NCBI RefSeq assembly: GCF_030317105.1
Contig: NZ_JASZYG010000001.1
Span: forward strand, 558,001-622,000
Direction: 5' to 3'
Source: Variovorax brevis
GTDB lineage: Bacteria > Pseudomonadota > Gammaproteobacteria > Burkholderiales > Burkholderiaceae_C
Length of the DNA stretch: 64,000 bases
Positions 44,529-53,392 of the stretch are shown here, in pieces. Position numbers and translations under genes: made by a program. Below the pieces are notes generated by a model. That model worked only from the letters and a program-made list of their open reading frames with translations, made no database searches and was not told the DNA's origin. The stretch's first letter is position 1, and every line of letters starts with the position of its first letter.

Positions 44529-45557
44529 ATGACCCAGCTCTCGCGCCGTCGATTCGTGCAGTCCGCGGCCGCCACCGCCCTTCCCGCCCTGGCCGGCTTC
44601 CCCGCCATCGTGCGGGCGCAGGCGCCGATCTCGCTGCGCATGTCCTCGTCCATGACGGCCGATGACAACGCCGCGCACTACGTCTGGTACCAGCGCTTCC
44701 AGGCCAACCTCAAGGCCGCGACGGGCGATGCCGTCAAGCTCGATTACTTTCCCAACAACCAGCTGGGCAAGGAAAGCGACGTGGTGCAGCAGGTGAAGGT
44801 GGGCTCCATCGACATGATGGTGACGGGCTCCTCCATCTGGGCCACGGCCCTGCCCGAGATCGGCATGCTCGACCTGGGCTATGTCTTCGAAAGCTACGCG
44901 CACGCTGCCAAGGTGCTGGAAAGCACCGTCGGCACCTCGCTCAACAACATGCTGCAGCAGCGCGCGGGCTGCACCATCCTCACCTGGGCCTCGCACTTCG
45001 GACCGCGCAACGTCTACACCAAGACGCAGGTGAAGTCGCTCGCGGAGATCAAGGGCGTCAAGCTGCGCGTGCTGCCCACGCCGGCCTTCATCGAGACCTT
45101 CAAGATCATGGGCGCCATCCCCACGCCCATTCCCTTCGGCGAGCTTTACATGGCGGCGCAGACAGGCGTTGTCGACGGCTTCGAGCATGACGCGGGCACC
45201 GTGCTGGCCAGCAAGCTCAACGAAGTGACCAAGTCGTGCTGGCAGACCGAGCACCTCTTCAGCCCCATGGTGGTGGTGATCGGCAAGCGCGGCATGGACA
45301 AGATTTCAGCCGACTTGCGCCCCAAGTTCATGCAGGCGGTGGCCGAATCGTCGGTGCAGCAGCGCGAGATCGCCAACCAGAAAGCGGTCTCCGCCATCGA
45401 AGACCTCAAGGGCAAGGGCATGACCTTCTTCCCGATGGCGCCGAACGAACGCGCCGCCGTGCGCAAGGAAATGGAAAACAAGCTGTGGGCGGACTTCGCC
45501 AAGCAGTACCCCAGCACGGCGCCGCTCTTCGCGGCCATTGCCAGCAACAAAGCCTGA
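44529..45557 (+). CDS. TRAP transporter solute-binding protein DctP (first system)
   Basis: A 342-residue periplasmic binding protein. The leader carries a twin-arginine motif (SRRRFVQSAAATALPALAGFPAIVRAQA). The mature part has the DctP layout: YFPNNQLGKESDVVQQVKVGSIDMMVTG, then KLRVLPTPAFIETFKIMGAIPTPIPFGELYMAAQTGVVDGFEH, in which the conserved Arg (LRV) usually grips a carboxylate. AGGAG precedes the ATG. It is the first gene of a nine-kilobase operon and is followed after 3 nt by its small membrane subunit. The ligand is probably an organic acid. Confidence 0.93.
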   Translation: MTQLSRRRFVQSAAATALPALAGFPAIVRAQAPISLRMSSSMTADDNAAHYVWYQRFQANLKAATGDAVKLDYFPNNQLGKESDVVQQVKVGSIDMMVTGSSIWATALPEIGMLDLGYVFESYAHAAKVLESTVGTSLNNMLQQRAGCTILTWASHFGPRNVYTKTQVKSLAEIKGVKLRVLPTPAFIETFKIMGAIPTPIPFGELYMAAQTGVVDGFEHDAGTVLASKLNEVTKSCWQTEHLFSPMVVVIGKRGMDKISADLRPKFMQAVAESSVQQREIANQKAVSAIEDLKGKGMTFFPMAPNERAAVRKEMENKLWADFAKQYPSTAPLFAAIASNKA

Positions 45558-45560
45558 GCC

Positions 45561-46085
45561 ATGCGCGCCGTGCTGGCACGCGTGTTCAAGGCCGTCGAGG
45601 CCGTGCTCGCCGCCTTGATGCTGGGCATGGTGCTGACGGTGTTCGGCAACGTCGTGCTGCGCTACGTCTTCAACTCCGGCATCGTGGTCTCGGAGGAGCT
45701 TTCGCGCTTCTTCTTCGTGTGGCTGACCTTCATCGGCGCCATCGTCGCCGTGCGTGACGGCACGCACCTGGGCATGGACAACGTGGTGGCGCGGCTGCCC
45801 CGGCGCGGCAAGCTCCTGTGCTTGGCCGCCAGCCAGGTGCTGATCCTCGCGTGCTGCGCCATCCTGTTCCTGGGCACATGGAATCAGCATGACATCAACG
45901 CCACGACCTCGGCGCCAGTCACCGGCCTGTCGATGATCTGGATCTTCGGCATGGGCTATGTGTGCAGCGTGTGCATCGGCCTGCAGGCGCTGGAAACGCT
46001 CTACCGCATCGCCACCGGCCACATCGGCGAGCGAGAACTGGTGCAGGTGAGCGAGCGCGATGAGCCGCTCGAGGTGGCGCGGTGA
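45561..46085 (+). CDS. TRAP transporter small permease DctQ
   Basis: A 174-residue membrane protein with four hydrophobic segments (VLAALMLGMVLTVFGNVVLRYVF, LSRFFFVWLTFIGAIVAV, LLCLAASQVLILACCAILFLG, LSMIWIFGMGYVCSVCIGL). The E-E-L-S-R-F-F-F-V-W block is the DctQ signature. It joins DctM to form the Na+-driven permease. The stop overlaps the GTG start of dctM. Confidence 0.92.
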   Translation: MRAVLARVFKAVEAVLAALMLGMVLTVFGNVVLRYVFNSGIVVSEELSRFFFVWLTFIGAIVAVRDGTHLGMDNVVARLPRRGKLLCLAASQVLILACCAILFLGTWNQHDINATTSAPVTGLSMIWIFGMGYVCSVCIGLQALETLYRIATGHIGERELVQVSERDEPLEVAR

Positions 46086-47359
46086 CCATCGCGGTCTTCA
46101 CCTTCTCGCTGCTCGGCGCCATGGCGCTGGGCATGCCGATCGCGTTCGCGCTGCTGGTGTGCGCCGTGGCGCTGATGGTGTCGCAGGGGCAGATGGACGC
46201 CACCATCCTGTCGCAGAAGCTCTTTGAAGGCGCCGACAGCTTTCCGCTGCTCGCCATCCCCTTCTTCATGCTCGCGGGCGAGTTGATGAACGCGGGCGGC
46301 ATCTCGCGGCGCATCGTGCATTTCGCGCTGACCTGGGTCGGGCACTTTCGCGGCGGACTGGGCCTGGTGGCCGTGTTCGCCTCGGTGATGATGGCCGCCA
46401 TCTCCGGCAGCGCGGCAGCCGACACGGCAGCCATCGGCACGCTGCTCATCCCGATGATGCGCGAGGCCGGCTACAACGTGCCGCGCGCCGCGGGCCTCAT
46501 CGCGGCGGGCGGCGTCATCGCGCCCGTCATCCCGCCGTCGATCGGGCTCATCATGTTCGGCGTCATCGCCAACGTATCGATCGGCAAGCTCTTCCTGGCC
46601 GGCTTCTTTCCCGGCCTGTTGATGGGCGTGTCGCTGGCCATTGCATGGCAGTGGGTGGTGCGACACGACAAGGTGACCGTGTTGCCGCGCCAGTCGTGGG
46701 ATGCGCGCCTGCGCGCCGGCATCGACGGCGTGTGGGCGCTGGTCATGCCGCTGGGCATCGTCTGCGCGCTGAAGTTCGGCATCCTCACGCCGACGGAAAC
46801 GGGCGTGGCCGCGTGCGTCTACGCCTTCGTGGTCGGCGCGCTGGTCTATCGCGAACTCGCCCTGCGCCAGATCTACGCGCTGCTGGTGTCTGCCGCCAAG
46901 ACCACCTCGGTGATCGTGTTCCTGATTGCCGCGGCGCTCGTGTCGGCGTGGCTGATCACGCTGTCGGACGTGCCCGCGCAGGTCGTCGCCTTGCTGCAAC
47001 CCTTCATGGGCAGCAAGACACTGCTGATGTTCGTCATCATGGCGGTGGTGGTCGTGGTGGGCACCGCGCTCGACTTCGCGCCCACGGTGATGATCCTCAC
47101 GCCGGTGCTGATGCCTGTCATCAAGCAGGCCGGCATCGACCCGGTGTACTTCGGCGTGCTGTTCATCATGAACAACGCCATCGGCCTCATCACGCCGCCG
47201 GTGGGCATCGTGCTCAACGTGATCTGCGGCGTCGCGAAGATTCCCATGAGCGATCTCATGAGAGGGCTGTGGCCTTTTCTCTGGGCCGAATTGATCGTTC
47301 TTTTCCTGCTCGTGCTGTTCCCGGCCCTCGTTCTCGTGCCACTGAAGTGGCTGAGTTGA
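46082..47359 (+). CDS. TRAP transporter large permease DctM
   Basis: A 425-residue permease with about eleven hydrophobic helices. Family motifs include LLAIPFFMLAGELMNAGGISRRIV, SGSAAADTAAIGTLLIPMM and GVIAPVIPPSIGLIMFGVIANVSIGKLFLAGFFPGLLMG. Translation begins at a GTG (46082) overlapping the dctQ stop. This completes the first TRAP system; a second system follows 28 bp later. Confidence 0.94.
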   Translation: MTIAVFTFSLLGAMALGMPIAFALLVCAVALMVSQGQMDATILSQKLFEGADSFPLLAIPFFMLAGELMNAGGISRRIVHFALTWVGHFRGGLGLVAVFASVMMAAISGSAAADTAAIGTLLIPMMREAGYNVPRAAGLIAAGGVIAPVIPPSIGLIMFGVIANVSIGKLFLAGFFPGLLMGVSLAIAWQWVVRHDKVTVLPRQSWDARLRAGIDGVWALVMPLGIVCALKFGILTPTETGVAACVYAFVVGALVYRELALRQIYALLVSAAKTTSVIVFLIAAALVSAWLITLSDVPAQVVALLQPFMGSKTLLMFVIMAVVVVVGTALDFAPTVMILTPVLMPVIKQAGIDPVYFGVLFIMNNAIGLITPPVGIVLNVICGVAKIPMSDLMRGLWPFLWAELIVLFLLVLFPALVLVPLKWLS

Positions 47360-47387
47360 GTCACGCATATTTCGAGGAGACAACCCC

Positions 47388-48413
47388 ATGAAGCAACGCA
47401 AGACACGCCAGCGGCTCTTTCAATGGCTCGCTGTGAGCGCCGCAACGGCACTCATCGCCACGCCCGCGCTCGCGCAGTTCCAGGACCGCACCCTGCGCAT
47501 CTCGCTCTCGGTGCCCAAGGAGCACCCCATGGGAACCGGCGCCCAGAAGATGGCCGCCTGCGCGCAGGACAAGAGCGGCGGCAAGCTCAGGATCCAGCCC
47601 TTCTACGACGCCGCGCTCGGCAACGACATCGCCGCCACGCAAAGCGTGCGTTCGGGCACGCTGGACATGGTGATCGTCTCCACGGCGCCGCTGGTCGGCA
47701 TCGTGCCGGCGCTGGGCGTGTTCGACCTGCCCTTCCTCTTCGACAACGAGCGAGAGGCAGACCAGGTGCTCGACGGCAAGGCGGGCGACTGGTTCGCCGC
47801 CAAGCTGCCGGCGGTGGGCCTCATCAACCTGGCGTGGTGGGAGAACGGCTTTCGGCACACGACCAACTCCAAGCGCCCGATCACGCGCATCGAGGACTTC
47901 GACGGCGTGAAGATGCGCGTGATGCAGAACAACATCTACATCGACACCTTCAAGACGCTCGGCAGCAACGCCGTGCCGATGGCCTTCTCCGAGGTCTATT
48001 CCGCGCTGGAAACGAAGACGGTGGACGGCCAGGAGAACCCATACGCCAACATCGAGAACATGAAGTTCTACGAGGTTCAGAAGTACCTCACGCTGACCAA
48101 GCACGCCTACGCGCCTCTGGCCGTGCTGCTGTCCAAGAAGGTGTCTGACGGACTCTCGCCCGCCGAGCAGGCGGCGCTGCGCGATTGCGCCATCGTCGGG
48201 CGCGACGAAGAGCGCCGCGTGAACCGCGCGCAGAACCAGACCAGCGTCGCGGACCTGAAGGCCAAGGGCATGGCCGTCAACGAGATCAGCCCGCAGGAGA
48301 TGCAGCGCATCCGCGACAAGACCCGCGTGATCTACGAGACGCACGCCAAGGCCATCGGCGACGACGCCATCGCGATGGTCTCCGGGGAACTCAAGCGCAT
48401 CCGCGGCAACTGA
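47388..48413 (+). CDS. TRAP transporter solute-binding protein DctP (second system)
   Basis: A 341-residue binding protein with a Sec leader (FQWLAVSAATALIATPALAQFQ). DctP motifs: FYDAALGNDIAATQSVRSGTLDMVIVSTAPL, WWENGFRHTTNSKRPI, GVKMRVMQNNIYIDTFKTLGSNAVPMAFSEVYSALETKTVDGQENPYANI. These resemble the DctP/SiaP group. It is distinct from the first DctP and precedes its own fused permease. A GAGGAG site lies 8 nt before the ATG. The ligand is likely a sugar acid or similar carboxylate. Confidence 0.93.
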   Translation: MKQRKTRQRLFQWLAVSAATALIATPALAQFQDRTLRISLSVPKEHPMGTGAQKMAACAQDKSGGKLRIQPFYDAALGNDIAATQSVRSGTLDMVIVSTAPLVGIVPALGVFDLPFLFDNEREADQVLDGKAGDWFAAKLPAVGLINLAWWENGFRHTTNSKRPITRIEDFDGVKMRVMQNNIYIDTFKTLGSNAVPMAFSEVYSALETKTVDGQENPYANIENMKFYEVQKYLTLTKHAYAPLAVLLSKKVSDGLSPAEQAALRDCAIVGRDEERRVNRAQNQTSVADLKAKGMAVNEISPQEMQRIRDKTRVIYETHAKAIGDDAIAMVSGELKRIRGN

Positions 48414-48418
48414 CCGGC

Positions 48419-48466
48419 GCAAGCACGCAAGCACGCAAGCACGCAAGCACGGAAGAACGGAAGACC
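48419..48466 (+). repeat. 8-bp tandem repeat running into the ribosome site of dctQM
   Basis: Four perfect GCAAGCAC units (48419-48450) are followed by GGAAGAAC and GGAAGACC. The last GGAAG is the apparent ribosome site for the ATG at 48471. Copy-number change would alter the spacing between dctP2 and dctQM in 8-bp steps. Confidence 0.8.
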
Positions 48467-48470
48467 ATCG

Positions 48471-50372
48471 ATGTCCGCAGACCTCGCCGCCGCCCTGCCC
48501 CATTCGCCCGCCGCCTTGCCGGGCTGGGGCTTTCGCCACGACACGCATCCCGGACGCTTGCTGGCCTGGCTGACGCGCCAGATCGAATACCTCTCGGGCA
48601 TCGTGCTGGCGGTGGACGTGTTGGTGGTGTTTGTCTCGGTGGTCTACCGCTACATGCTGCACGACCCCGTCGACTGGGCGGAGGAAGTGGCGCGGGCTTT
48701 GATGATCGTGCTGGTGTTCTTCGGCGCCGCGACGGTGCTGGCGCGCAGCCAGCATGTGGGCGTGGACCTGTTTCGCCAGATGCTGCCGGCGCGCTGGCAG
48801 CCGGCGCTGATCCAGACGGCGCACTGGATCATCGCGGGCGTGTCGGCGAGCCTGTTCTACACCTCGATCCTGCTGCTCATCGATTCCTACAGCCAGACGA
48901 CGTCGCTTGGGCTGCCGCAGTGGCTCTACGTGTATCCGGTCGTGGTTGGCAGCTTTTTCATGTCGATCTTCGGCGTGGCCAACGCGCTCAACGGGCCGGC
49001 GCGCATCGTGTTCGGCACGCTCGCGGCCAGCGTGGTGCTGCTGGCCGCGGTGTTCGGCTGGAATGCACTGGTGCCGGGCCATGCGCTGTCGCACGGGCTG
49101 CTGCTCGCGGCCGGCTTCTTCGGCAGCCTGGTGCTGGGCGTGCCCATCGGCTTCGTGCTGGCTTTTTCGTCGCTGCTCTACTTCTTGTCGGATCCATCGC
49201 TGCCCATGCTCGTGTATTCGCAGCAGGTCATGGCGGGCAGCGACCACTTCGTGCTGCTGGCCATTCCCTTCTTCGTGCTGGCCGGGTTGCTGATGGAGTC
49301 CAACGGCATGTCCTCGCGCCTCATCGAGTTGCTGCTGCGCATCTTCGGGCGGGTGCGCGGCGGGCTGGGCCTCATCACGATCACGGCGACGGCCTTCTTC
49401 TCGGGCGTGTCGGGCTCCAAGCTGGCGGACATCGCGGCGGTGGGCGGCATCGTGATGCCCGCGGTGCGGCGCACGCGGCAAGACCCCAACGAAGCCGCCG
49501 GCCTGCTGGCGTCGACGGCGATCATGGCCGAGACCATTCCGCCGTGCATCAACATGATCATCATGGGCTTCGTGGCGAACATCTCCATCGCTGGGCTGTT
49601 CATGGCGGGGCTGGTGCCTGCAGCCGTGATGGCGCTCGCGCTGGCGGCATTGGCCGTCATCTTCGGGCGCAAAATCAATCCTGACGAAGCCTTCGAGTCG
49701 CGAACACCCCTGCTCAAGCTGCTGGGCGGCGCGCTGGTCGCCATCGTCATGGTCGGGATGATCGGCAAGGGCGTGACCTCCGGCGTCGCCACGTCGACGG
49801 AGGTGTCGGCCTTCGCGGTCATCTATGCGCTGGTCGTGGGCAGCGCGGCCTTTCGCGAGCTGAGCGTGAAAGACATCGCGCGCCTGTTCGTGAAGTCGGC
49901 GTCCATGGCGGGCAGCATCCTGTTCATCGTGGCGGCGGCGTCGAGCCTGTCGTTCGCGCTCACCATCGAGCAGATTCCGCAGCTGGTTTCCGGCTCGATG
50001 ATCGCCTTTGCGCACCAGTACGGCAGCGTGATGTTCATCCTGCTGTCGGTGCTGATGATGATTGTGTTTGGCGCCGTGCTCGAAGGCGCGCCCGCGCTCA
50101 TCATTTTCGGGCCGCTGCTCACGCCGATTGCGCAGCAACTGGGCATCAGCCCGCTGCACTTCGGAACGGTGATGGTCATTGCCATGGGGCTGGGCCTGTT
50201 CTCGCCGCCCATCGGGCTCGGCCTCTTTGCCACCTGCGCGCTGACGGGCACACAGGTGAAAGACGTCGCGCGTCCTATGATGAAGTACCTTGCCGTGCTG
50301 CTGGCGACGCTGGTCCTGCTGGTGCTCGTTCCTTCCTTTTCCTTGTGGCTGCCCAGCCGGCTCGGACTCTAG
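48471..50372 (+). CDS. TRAP transporter fused permease DctQM (second system)
   Basis: A 633-residue protein joining both membrane subunits. Residues about 40-190 are DctQ-like (GIVLAVDVLVVFVSVVYRYMLHDPVDWAEEVARALMIVLVFFGAA). From about 205 the DctM part begins (LVLGVPIGFVLAFSSLLYFL) with LLAIPFFVLAGLLMESNGMSSRLIELLLRIFGRVRGG, SGVSGSKLADIAAVGG and ETIPPCINMIIMGFVANISIAGLFMAG. Fusion is a natural variant of the family, not a frameshift. It pairs with the DctP encoded just upstream. Confidence 0.93.
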   Translation: MSADLAAALPHSPAALPGWGFRHDTHPGRLLAWLTRQIEYLSGIVLAVDVLVVFVSVVYRYMLHDPVDWAEEVARALMIVLVFFGAATVLARSQHVGVDLFRQMLPARWQPALIQTAHWIIAGVSASLFYTSILLLIDSYSQTTSLGLPQWLYVYPVVVGSFFMSIFGVANALNGPARIVFGTLAASVVLLAAVFGWNALVPGHALSHGLLLAAGFFGSLVLGVPIGFVLAFSSLLYFLSDPSLPMLVYSQQVMAGSDHFVLLAIPFFVLAGLLMESNGMSSRLIELLLRIFGRVRGGLGLITITATAFFSGVSGSKLADIAAVGGIVMPAVRRTRQDPNEAAGLLASTAIMAETIPPCINMIIMGFVANISIAGLFMAGLVPAAVMALALAALAVIFGRKINPDEAFESRTPLLKLLGGALVAIVMVGMIGKGVTSGVATSTEVSAFAVIYALVVGSAAFRELSVKDIARLFVKSASMAGSILFIVAAASSLSFALTIEQIPQLVSGSMIAFAHQYGSVMFILLSVLMMIVFGAVLEGAPALIIFGPLLTPIAQQLGISPLHFGTVMVIAMGLGLFSPPIGLGLFATCALTGTQVKDVARPMMKYLAVLLATLVLLVLVPSFSLWLPSRLGL

Positions 50373-50384
50373 CCAAACGACGAC

Positions 50385-51497
50385 ATGACCACGATCCAGG
50401 ACGTTGCCAAGCGCGCCGGCGTGTCGGTGAGCACGGTGTCGAACGTGCTCAACGGCCGCGCCGACCGGATGCGCGCCGAGACGCTCTCGCGCGTCGAAGC
50501 CGCCATCGAAGCGCTCGGTTTCCGGCCGAGCAAGCTCGCGCAGCAGCTCAAGACGGGACAGACGCCGCTCATCGGCCTGCTCGTGCCGTCGCTCACCAAC
50601 CCCATGTACGGCTACATCGCCCGCGAGATCGAGAACGTGGCGCAGGAGCAGTTCGGCTACCGGCTGCTGATCGGCAGCACCTACCGCGACCGCGAGAAAG
50701 AAAGCGCCTTCTTCGAAGACCTGTTCTCGCAAGGCGTTCGGCGCGTGATCGTGATCTCCTCGCTGGCCGACGAGCGCCACTTCGAGCTGGCGGCACAACG
50801 CGGCATGGTCGTCGTCAGCTACGACCGCGGCGCCACGCCCGGCCAGCGATCGAGCCTGGAGCACGTGATGCCCGACAACTTCGAGGCGGCGCGCATGGCC
50901 ACGCAGCACCTCATCGACAGGGGCCACCGTGCGCTGGCCTTTGCCACTGTGGCAGGCATGACGATGAGCCGCAGCGCCAAGATCGACGGTTTCTACGCCG
51001 CGGCCGAGGCAGCGGGCTTGCGCGGCAGCGCGCAGGTGCTCGACGGCGGCCAGCTCAACGAGTACGGCGACGCGGTCATTGCCGAAGTCGGCCGCGCCAC
51101 GGCGCTCAAGATCGCGGCGGCACCGAAGCGCCCCACCGGCATCGTCGCGCTCAACGACCTGATGGCGCTCGGCCTGATGGCCGGGCTGCGCGAAGCGGGC
51201 CTGTCGGTGCCGCGCGACGTGTCGGTCGTCGGCATGGACGGCCTTTTTCTTTCCACCCTTTCCAACCCGACCTTGACGACCGTCGAATTGCCGGTGCGCG
51301 CGATGGCACGTGCGATGGTGCAACGCGTGATGCGCCAGCGCGATGACACCGACATGGCCGACGAGCGCACGCTGGTCTTTGCGCCCACGCAACTGGCGCA
51401 GCGCGAATCGGTGGCGGCGCCGCCTTCCCGTTCAGAAGATGCGGCCCCTCGATCGTCCACGTCGGCCAAGGCCAAAGCGGCCAAGACACCCACATGA
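50385..51497 (+). CDS. LacI family transcriptional regulator
   Basis: A 370-residue regulator. The HTH is TTIQDVAKRAGVSVSTVSNVLNGRADRMRAETLSRVEAAIEALGFRPSKLAQQLKTG, including the hinge helix, and a periplasmic-binding-like sensor follows (IGLLVPSLTNPMYGYIAREIENV; IVALNDLMALGLMAGLREAGLSVPRDVSVVGMDG). The tail is long and low in complexity (RSEDAAPRSSTSAKAKAAKTPT). It is inside the TRAP operon and overlaps the dehydrogenase gene by 4 nt. It probably controls the operon from the repeats upstream of 44529. Confidence 0.94.
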   Translation: MTTIQDVAKRAGVSVSTVSNVLNGRADRMRAETLSRVEAAIEALGFRPSKLAQQLKTGQTPLIGLLVPSLTNPMYGYIAREIENVAQEQFGYRLLIGSTYRDREKESAFFEDLFSQGVRRVIVISSLADERHFELAAQRGMVVVSYDRGATPGQRSSLEHVMPDNFEAARMATQHLIDRGHRALAFATVAGMTMSRSAKIDGFYAAAEAAGLRGSAQVLDGGQLNEYGDAVIAEVGRATALKIAAAPKRPTGIVALNDLMALGLMAGLREAGLSVPRDVSVVGMDGLFLSTLSNPTLTTVELPVRAMARAMVQRVMRQRDDTDMADERTLVFAPTQLAQRESVAAPPSRSEDAAPRSSTSAKAKAAKTPT

Positions 51498-52501
51498 CCA
51501 CCGTCTTCGTTACCCATCCAACCGACAAGGCAGGCCAGTATTTCGGCCGCAAGGCCACCGATGCGCTGCGCGTCATTGCGGATGTTCGCTTCAACATCCA
51601 CGCGCGCGACATGACGACGGACGAACTCATCGCTGCGGCGCAGGGCTGCGACGCCATCATTGCGTACCGGCAAACGCCCGCGCCGGCCGAGTTGTTCAGC
51701 CAACTGCCCGAACTGGCCGCGTTCATTCGCTGCGCGGTGGACATTCGCACGATCGACGTGGCGGCGGCAAGCGCGCATGGCGTGCTCGTGACGCAAGCCA
51801 GCGCGGGCTTCGTGCCGGCGGTGGCCGAATGGATCGTCGGCGCCATGATCGACCTGGGGCGTGGCACGAGCCAGTACGCCGCAGCCTGGCGTCAAGGCGC
51901 GCCCATCGCTCCATTCATGGGACGCGAATTGCGCGGGTCGACGCTGGGCGTGATCGGCTACGGCCAGATCGCGCAATACCTGTGCCGCGTCGCCCTGGCC
52001 TTGGGCATGCAGGTGCGGGTCAGCACGCCGGAAAGCATTGCGGCGCACGACGGCTTGCGCCAGGTGCCGATGCAGGCCCTGCTGGGCGAATCCGACTTCG
52101 TCGTGTGCCTGGCGCCCGCCACGCCGCAGACCGACAAGCTCATGAACGCAGCGGCCTTCGCGGCCATGCGGCAAGGCACGTTCTTCATCAATGCAGCACG
52201 CGGCGAACTGGTCGACGATGCAGCCCTGCTCAAGGCACTCGACGTCGGCCACCTCGCCGGTTGCGCACTCGACGTGGGCCGCGCGCCCGACCAGATGCCG
52301 ACACCCGAACTGGCCCGGCATCCGCGCGTGCTGGCCACGCCGCACATCGGCGGTCTGACCCTGCCGGCCGTCGAACACCAGGCGCTGGAAACCGTCGCGC
52401 AACTGGCCGCACTTCAACGCGGCGAGATGCCGCGCGGCGCCGTCAATGCCGCCCACGCCACGCGCGTGAAGGCATGGATGCAACGCAGCACCGCCACCTG
52501 A
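51494..52501 (+). CDS. D-isomer-specific 2-hydroxyacid dehydrogenase family protein
   Basis: A 335-residue NAD(P)-dependent enzyme that would interconvert a 2-hydroxy acid and its 2-keto acid. The nucleotide loop is LGVIGYGQIAQYL, the substrate Arg is in FINAARGELVD and the catalytic His in ATPHIGGLT. The family's catalytic Glu, usually in ALDVFxxEP, is not at that place; the sequence reads ALDVGRAPDQMP. It may use another acid, or belong to a subgroup. The ATG overlaps the LacI stop. Position in a TRAP operon suggests that it handles the imported acid. Confidence 0.88.
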   Translation: MTTVFVTHPTDKAGQYFGRKATDALRVIADVRFNIHARDMTTDELIAAAQGCDAIIAYRQTPAPAELFSQLPELAAFIRCAVDIRTIDVAAASAHGVLVTQASAGFVPAVAEWIVGAMIDLGRGTSQYAAAWRQGAPIAPFMGRELRGSTLGVIGYGQIAQYLCRVALALGMQVRVSTPESIAAHDGLRQVPMQALLGESDFVVCLAPATPQTDKLMNAAAFAAMRQGTFFINAARGELVDDAALLKALDVGHLAGCALDVGRAPDQMPTPELARHPRVLATPHIGGLTLPAVEHQALETVAQLAALQRGEMPRGAVNAAHATRVKAWMQRSTAT

Positions 52502-52513
52502 AGGATCCAGCAC

Positions 52514-53326
52514 ATGCCCGCGAGCTTCGACAACGCATGCGACTGCCATGTGCACATCTTCGACGACGCGTATCCGCTGGCGCCCACGGCGACCTTCAAG
52601 CCGCCTCACGCGCCCGTCGCGGACTACCGCGAAGTTCAGCGGCAACTGCAATTCACGCGCGTGGTGATCGTGCAGCCCACGGGCTACGCATTCGACAACC
52701 GCTGCACGCTGGGCGCCGTGGAGCAACTGGGTCCCGGGGCCCGCGCGATCGTCGTGGTGCCCGCGGATACGCCGGACGTCGAATTGGCGCGCATGCATGC
52801 CGCAGGGGCACGCGGCGTGCGCTTCATGATGCTGCCGGGTGGCGTGCTGCCGTGGTCCAGCCTCGAATCCATCGCCGCGAGAATTGCCCCGCTGGGCTGG
52901 AACATCAACCTGCAACTCGATGGCCGCGAACTGCCGCAGCATGAGGCGACGCTGCGCAAGCTCCCCTGCCCGCTGGTCATCGATCACATCGGCAAATTCC
53001 TTGGCCCGACCACGCCGCAAGACGACGGCTTTCTGGCGCTGCGCCGCCTGCTCGATGCGGGCAACTGCTGGATCAAGCTGTCCGCGCCCTATGAAAGCTC
53101 ACGCACCGGCAGCCCCGCGTTCGAAGACGTCGCGCTGCTGGCGCGCACGTTGGCCAGCAGCTACCCCGATCGGTGCCTGTGGGCCAGCAACTGGCCGCAC
53201 CCCAACGTGAAGCCGCAGCCGGACAACAAGCCGCTGCTCGACTGGATGCTCGCCTGCACGGATCACAACGAAGCGACGCAGCGAAAAATCCTCGTCGACA
53301 ATCCGGCGCGGCTCTACGGCTTCTAG
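52514..53326 (+). CDS. amidohydrolase family protein, lactonase-like (COG3618/LigI-like)
   Basis: A 270-residue TIM-barrel hydrolase. It begins ACDCHVHIFDDAYP (the D-x-H-x-H metal or substrate motif), followed by RGVRFMMLPGG, LVIDHIGKF and ASNWPHPNVKPQPDN. This is the pattern of 2-pyrone-4,6-dicarboxylate and D-galactarolactone/sulfomuconolactone hydrolases. It probably opens or isomerises a lactone of the acid imported by the TRAP systems. It is the last gene of the operon, 12 bp after the dehydrogenase. Confidence 0.88.
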   Translation: MPASFDNACDCHVHIFDDAYPLAPTATFKPPHAPVADYREVQRQLQFTRVVIVQPTGYAFDNRCTLGAVEQLGPGARAIVVVPADTPDVELARMHAAGARGVRFMMLPGGVLPWSSLESIAARIAPLGWNINLQLDGRELPQHEATLRKLPCPLVIDHIGKFLGPTTPQDDGFLALRRLLDAGNCWIKLSAPYESSRTGSPAFEDVALLARTLASSYPDRCLWASNWPHPNVKPQPDNKPLLDWMLACTDHNEATQRKILVDNPARLYGF

Positions 53327-53345
53327 CAGGCTTTCAACAGCCTGC
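53326..53345 (+). terminator. hairpin at the end of the TRAP operon
   Basis: GCAGGCT and AGCCTGC form a perfect 7-bp stem around TTCAAC, beginning at the last base of the stop codon. No U-tract follows, so termination would be weak or Rho-assisted. Confidence 0.4.
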
Positions 53346-53392
53346 CAGCGAGCGACAATGCCGCCTTGTTGTTCTTGCGGTCACGTCACGCC

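Noticed and set aside
48419..48466. Possible CRISPR-like array
   Set aside because: 8-bp units without spacers; a simple tandem repeat. No CRISPR array or cas gene was seen anywhere.
48471..50372. Frameshift or misassembly joining dctQ and dctM
   Set aside because: Continuous frame with a sensible linker; fused QM permeases are a normal TRAP variant.
47361..51392. Open frame of 1343 codons on the minus strand opposite the TRAP/LacI genes
   Set aside because: Shadow of high-G+C third positions; His/Arg/Gly-rich translation with no domain, while the plus strand carries clear TRAP and LacI genes.
53326..53345. Strong intrinsic terminator after the TRAP operon
   Set aside because: The stem is good but no U-tract follows; kept only as a weak terminator-like hairpin.
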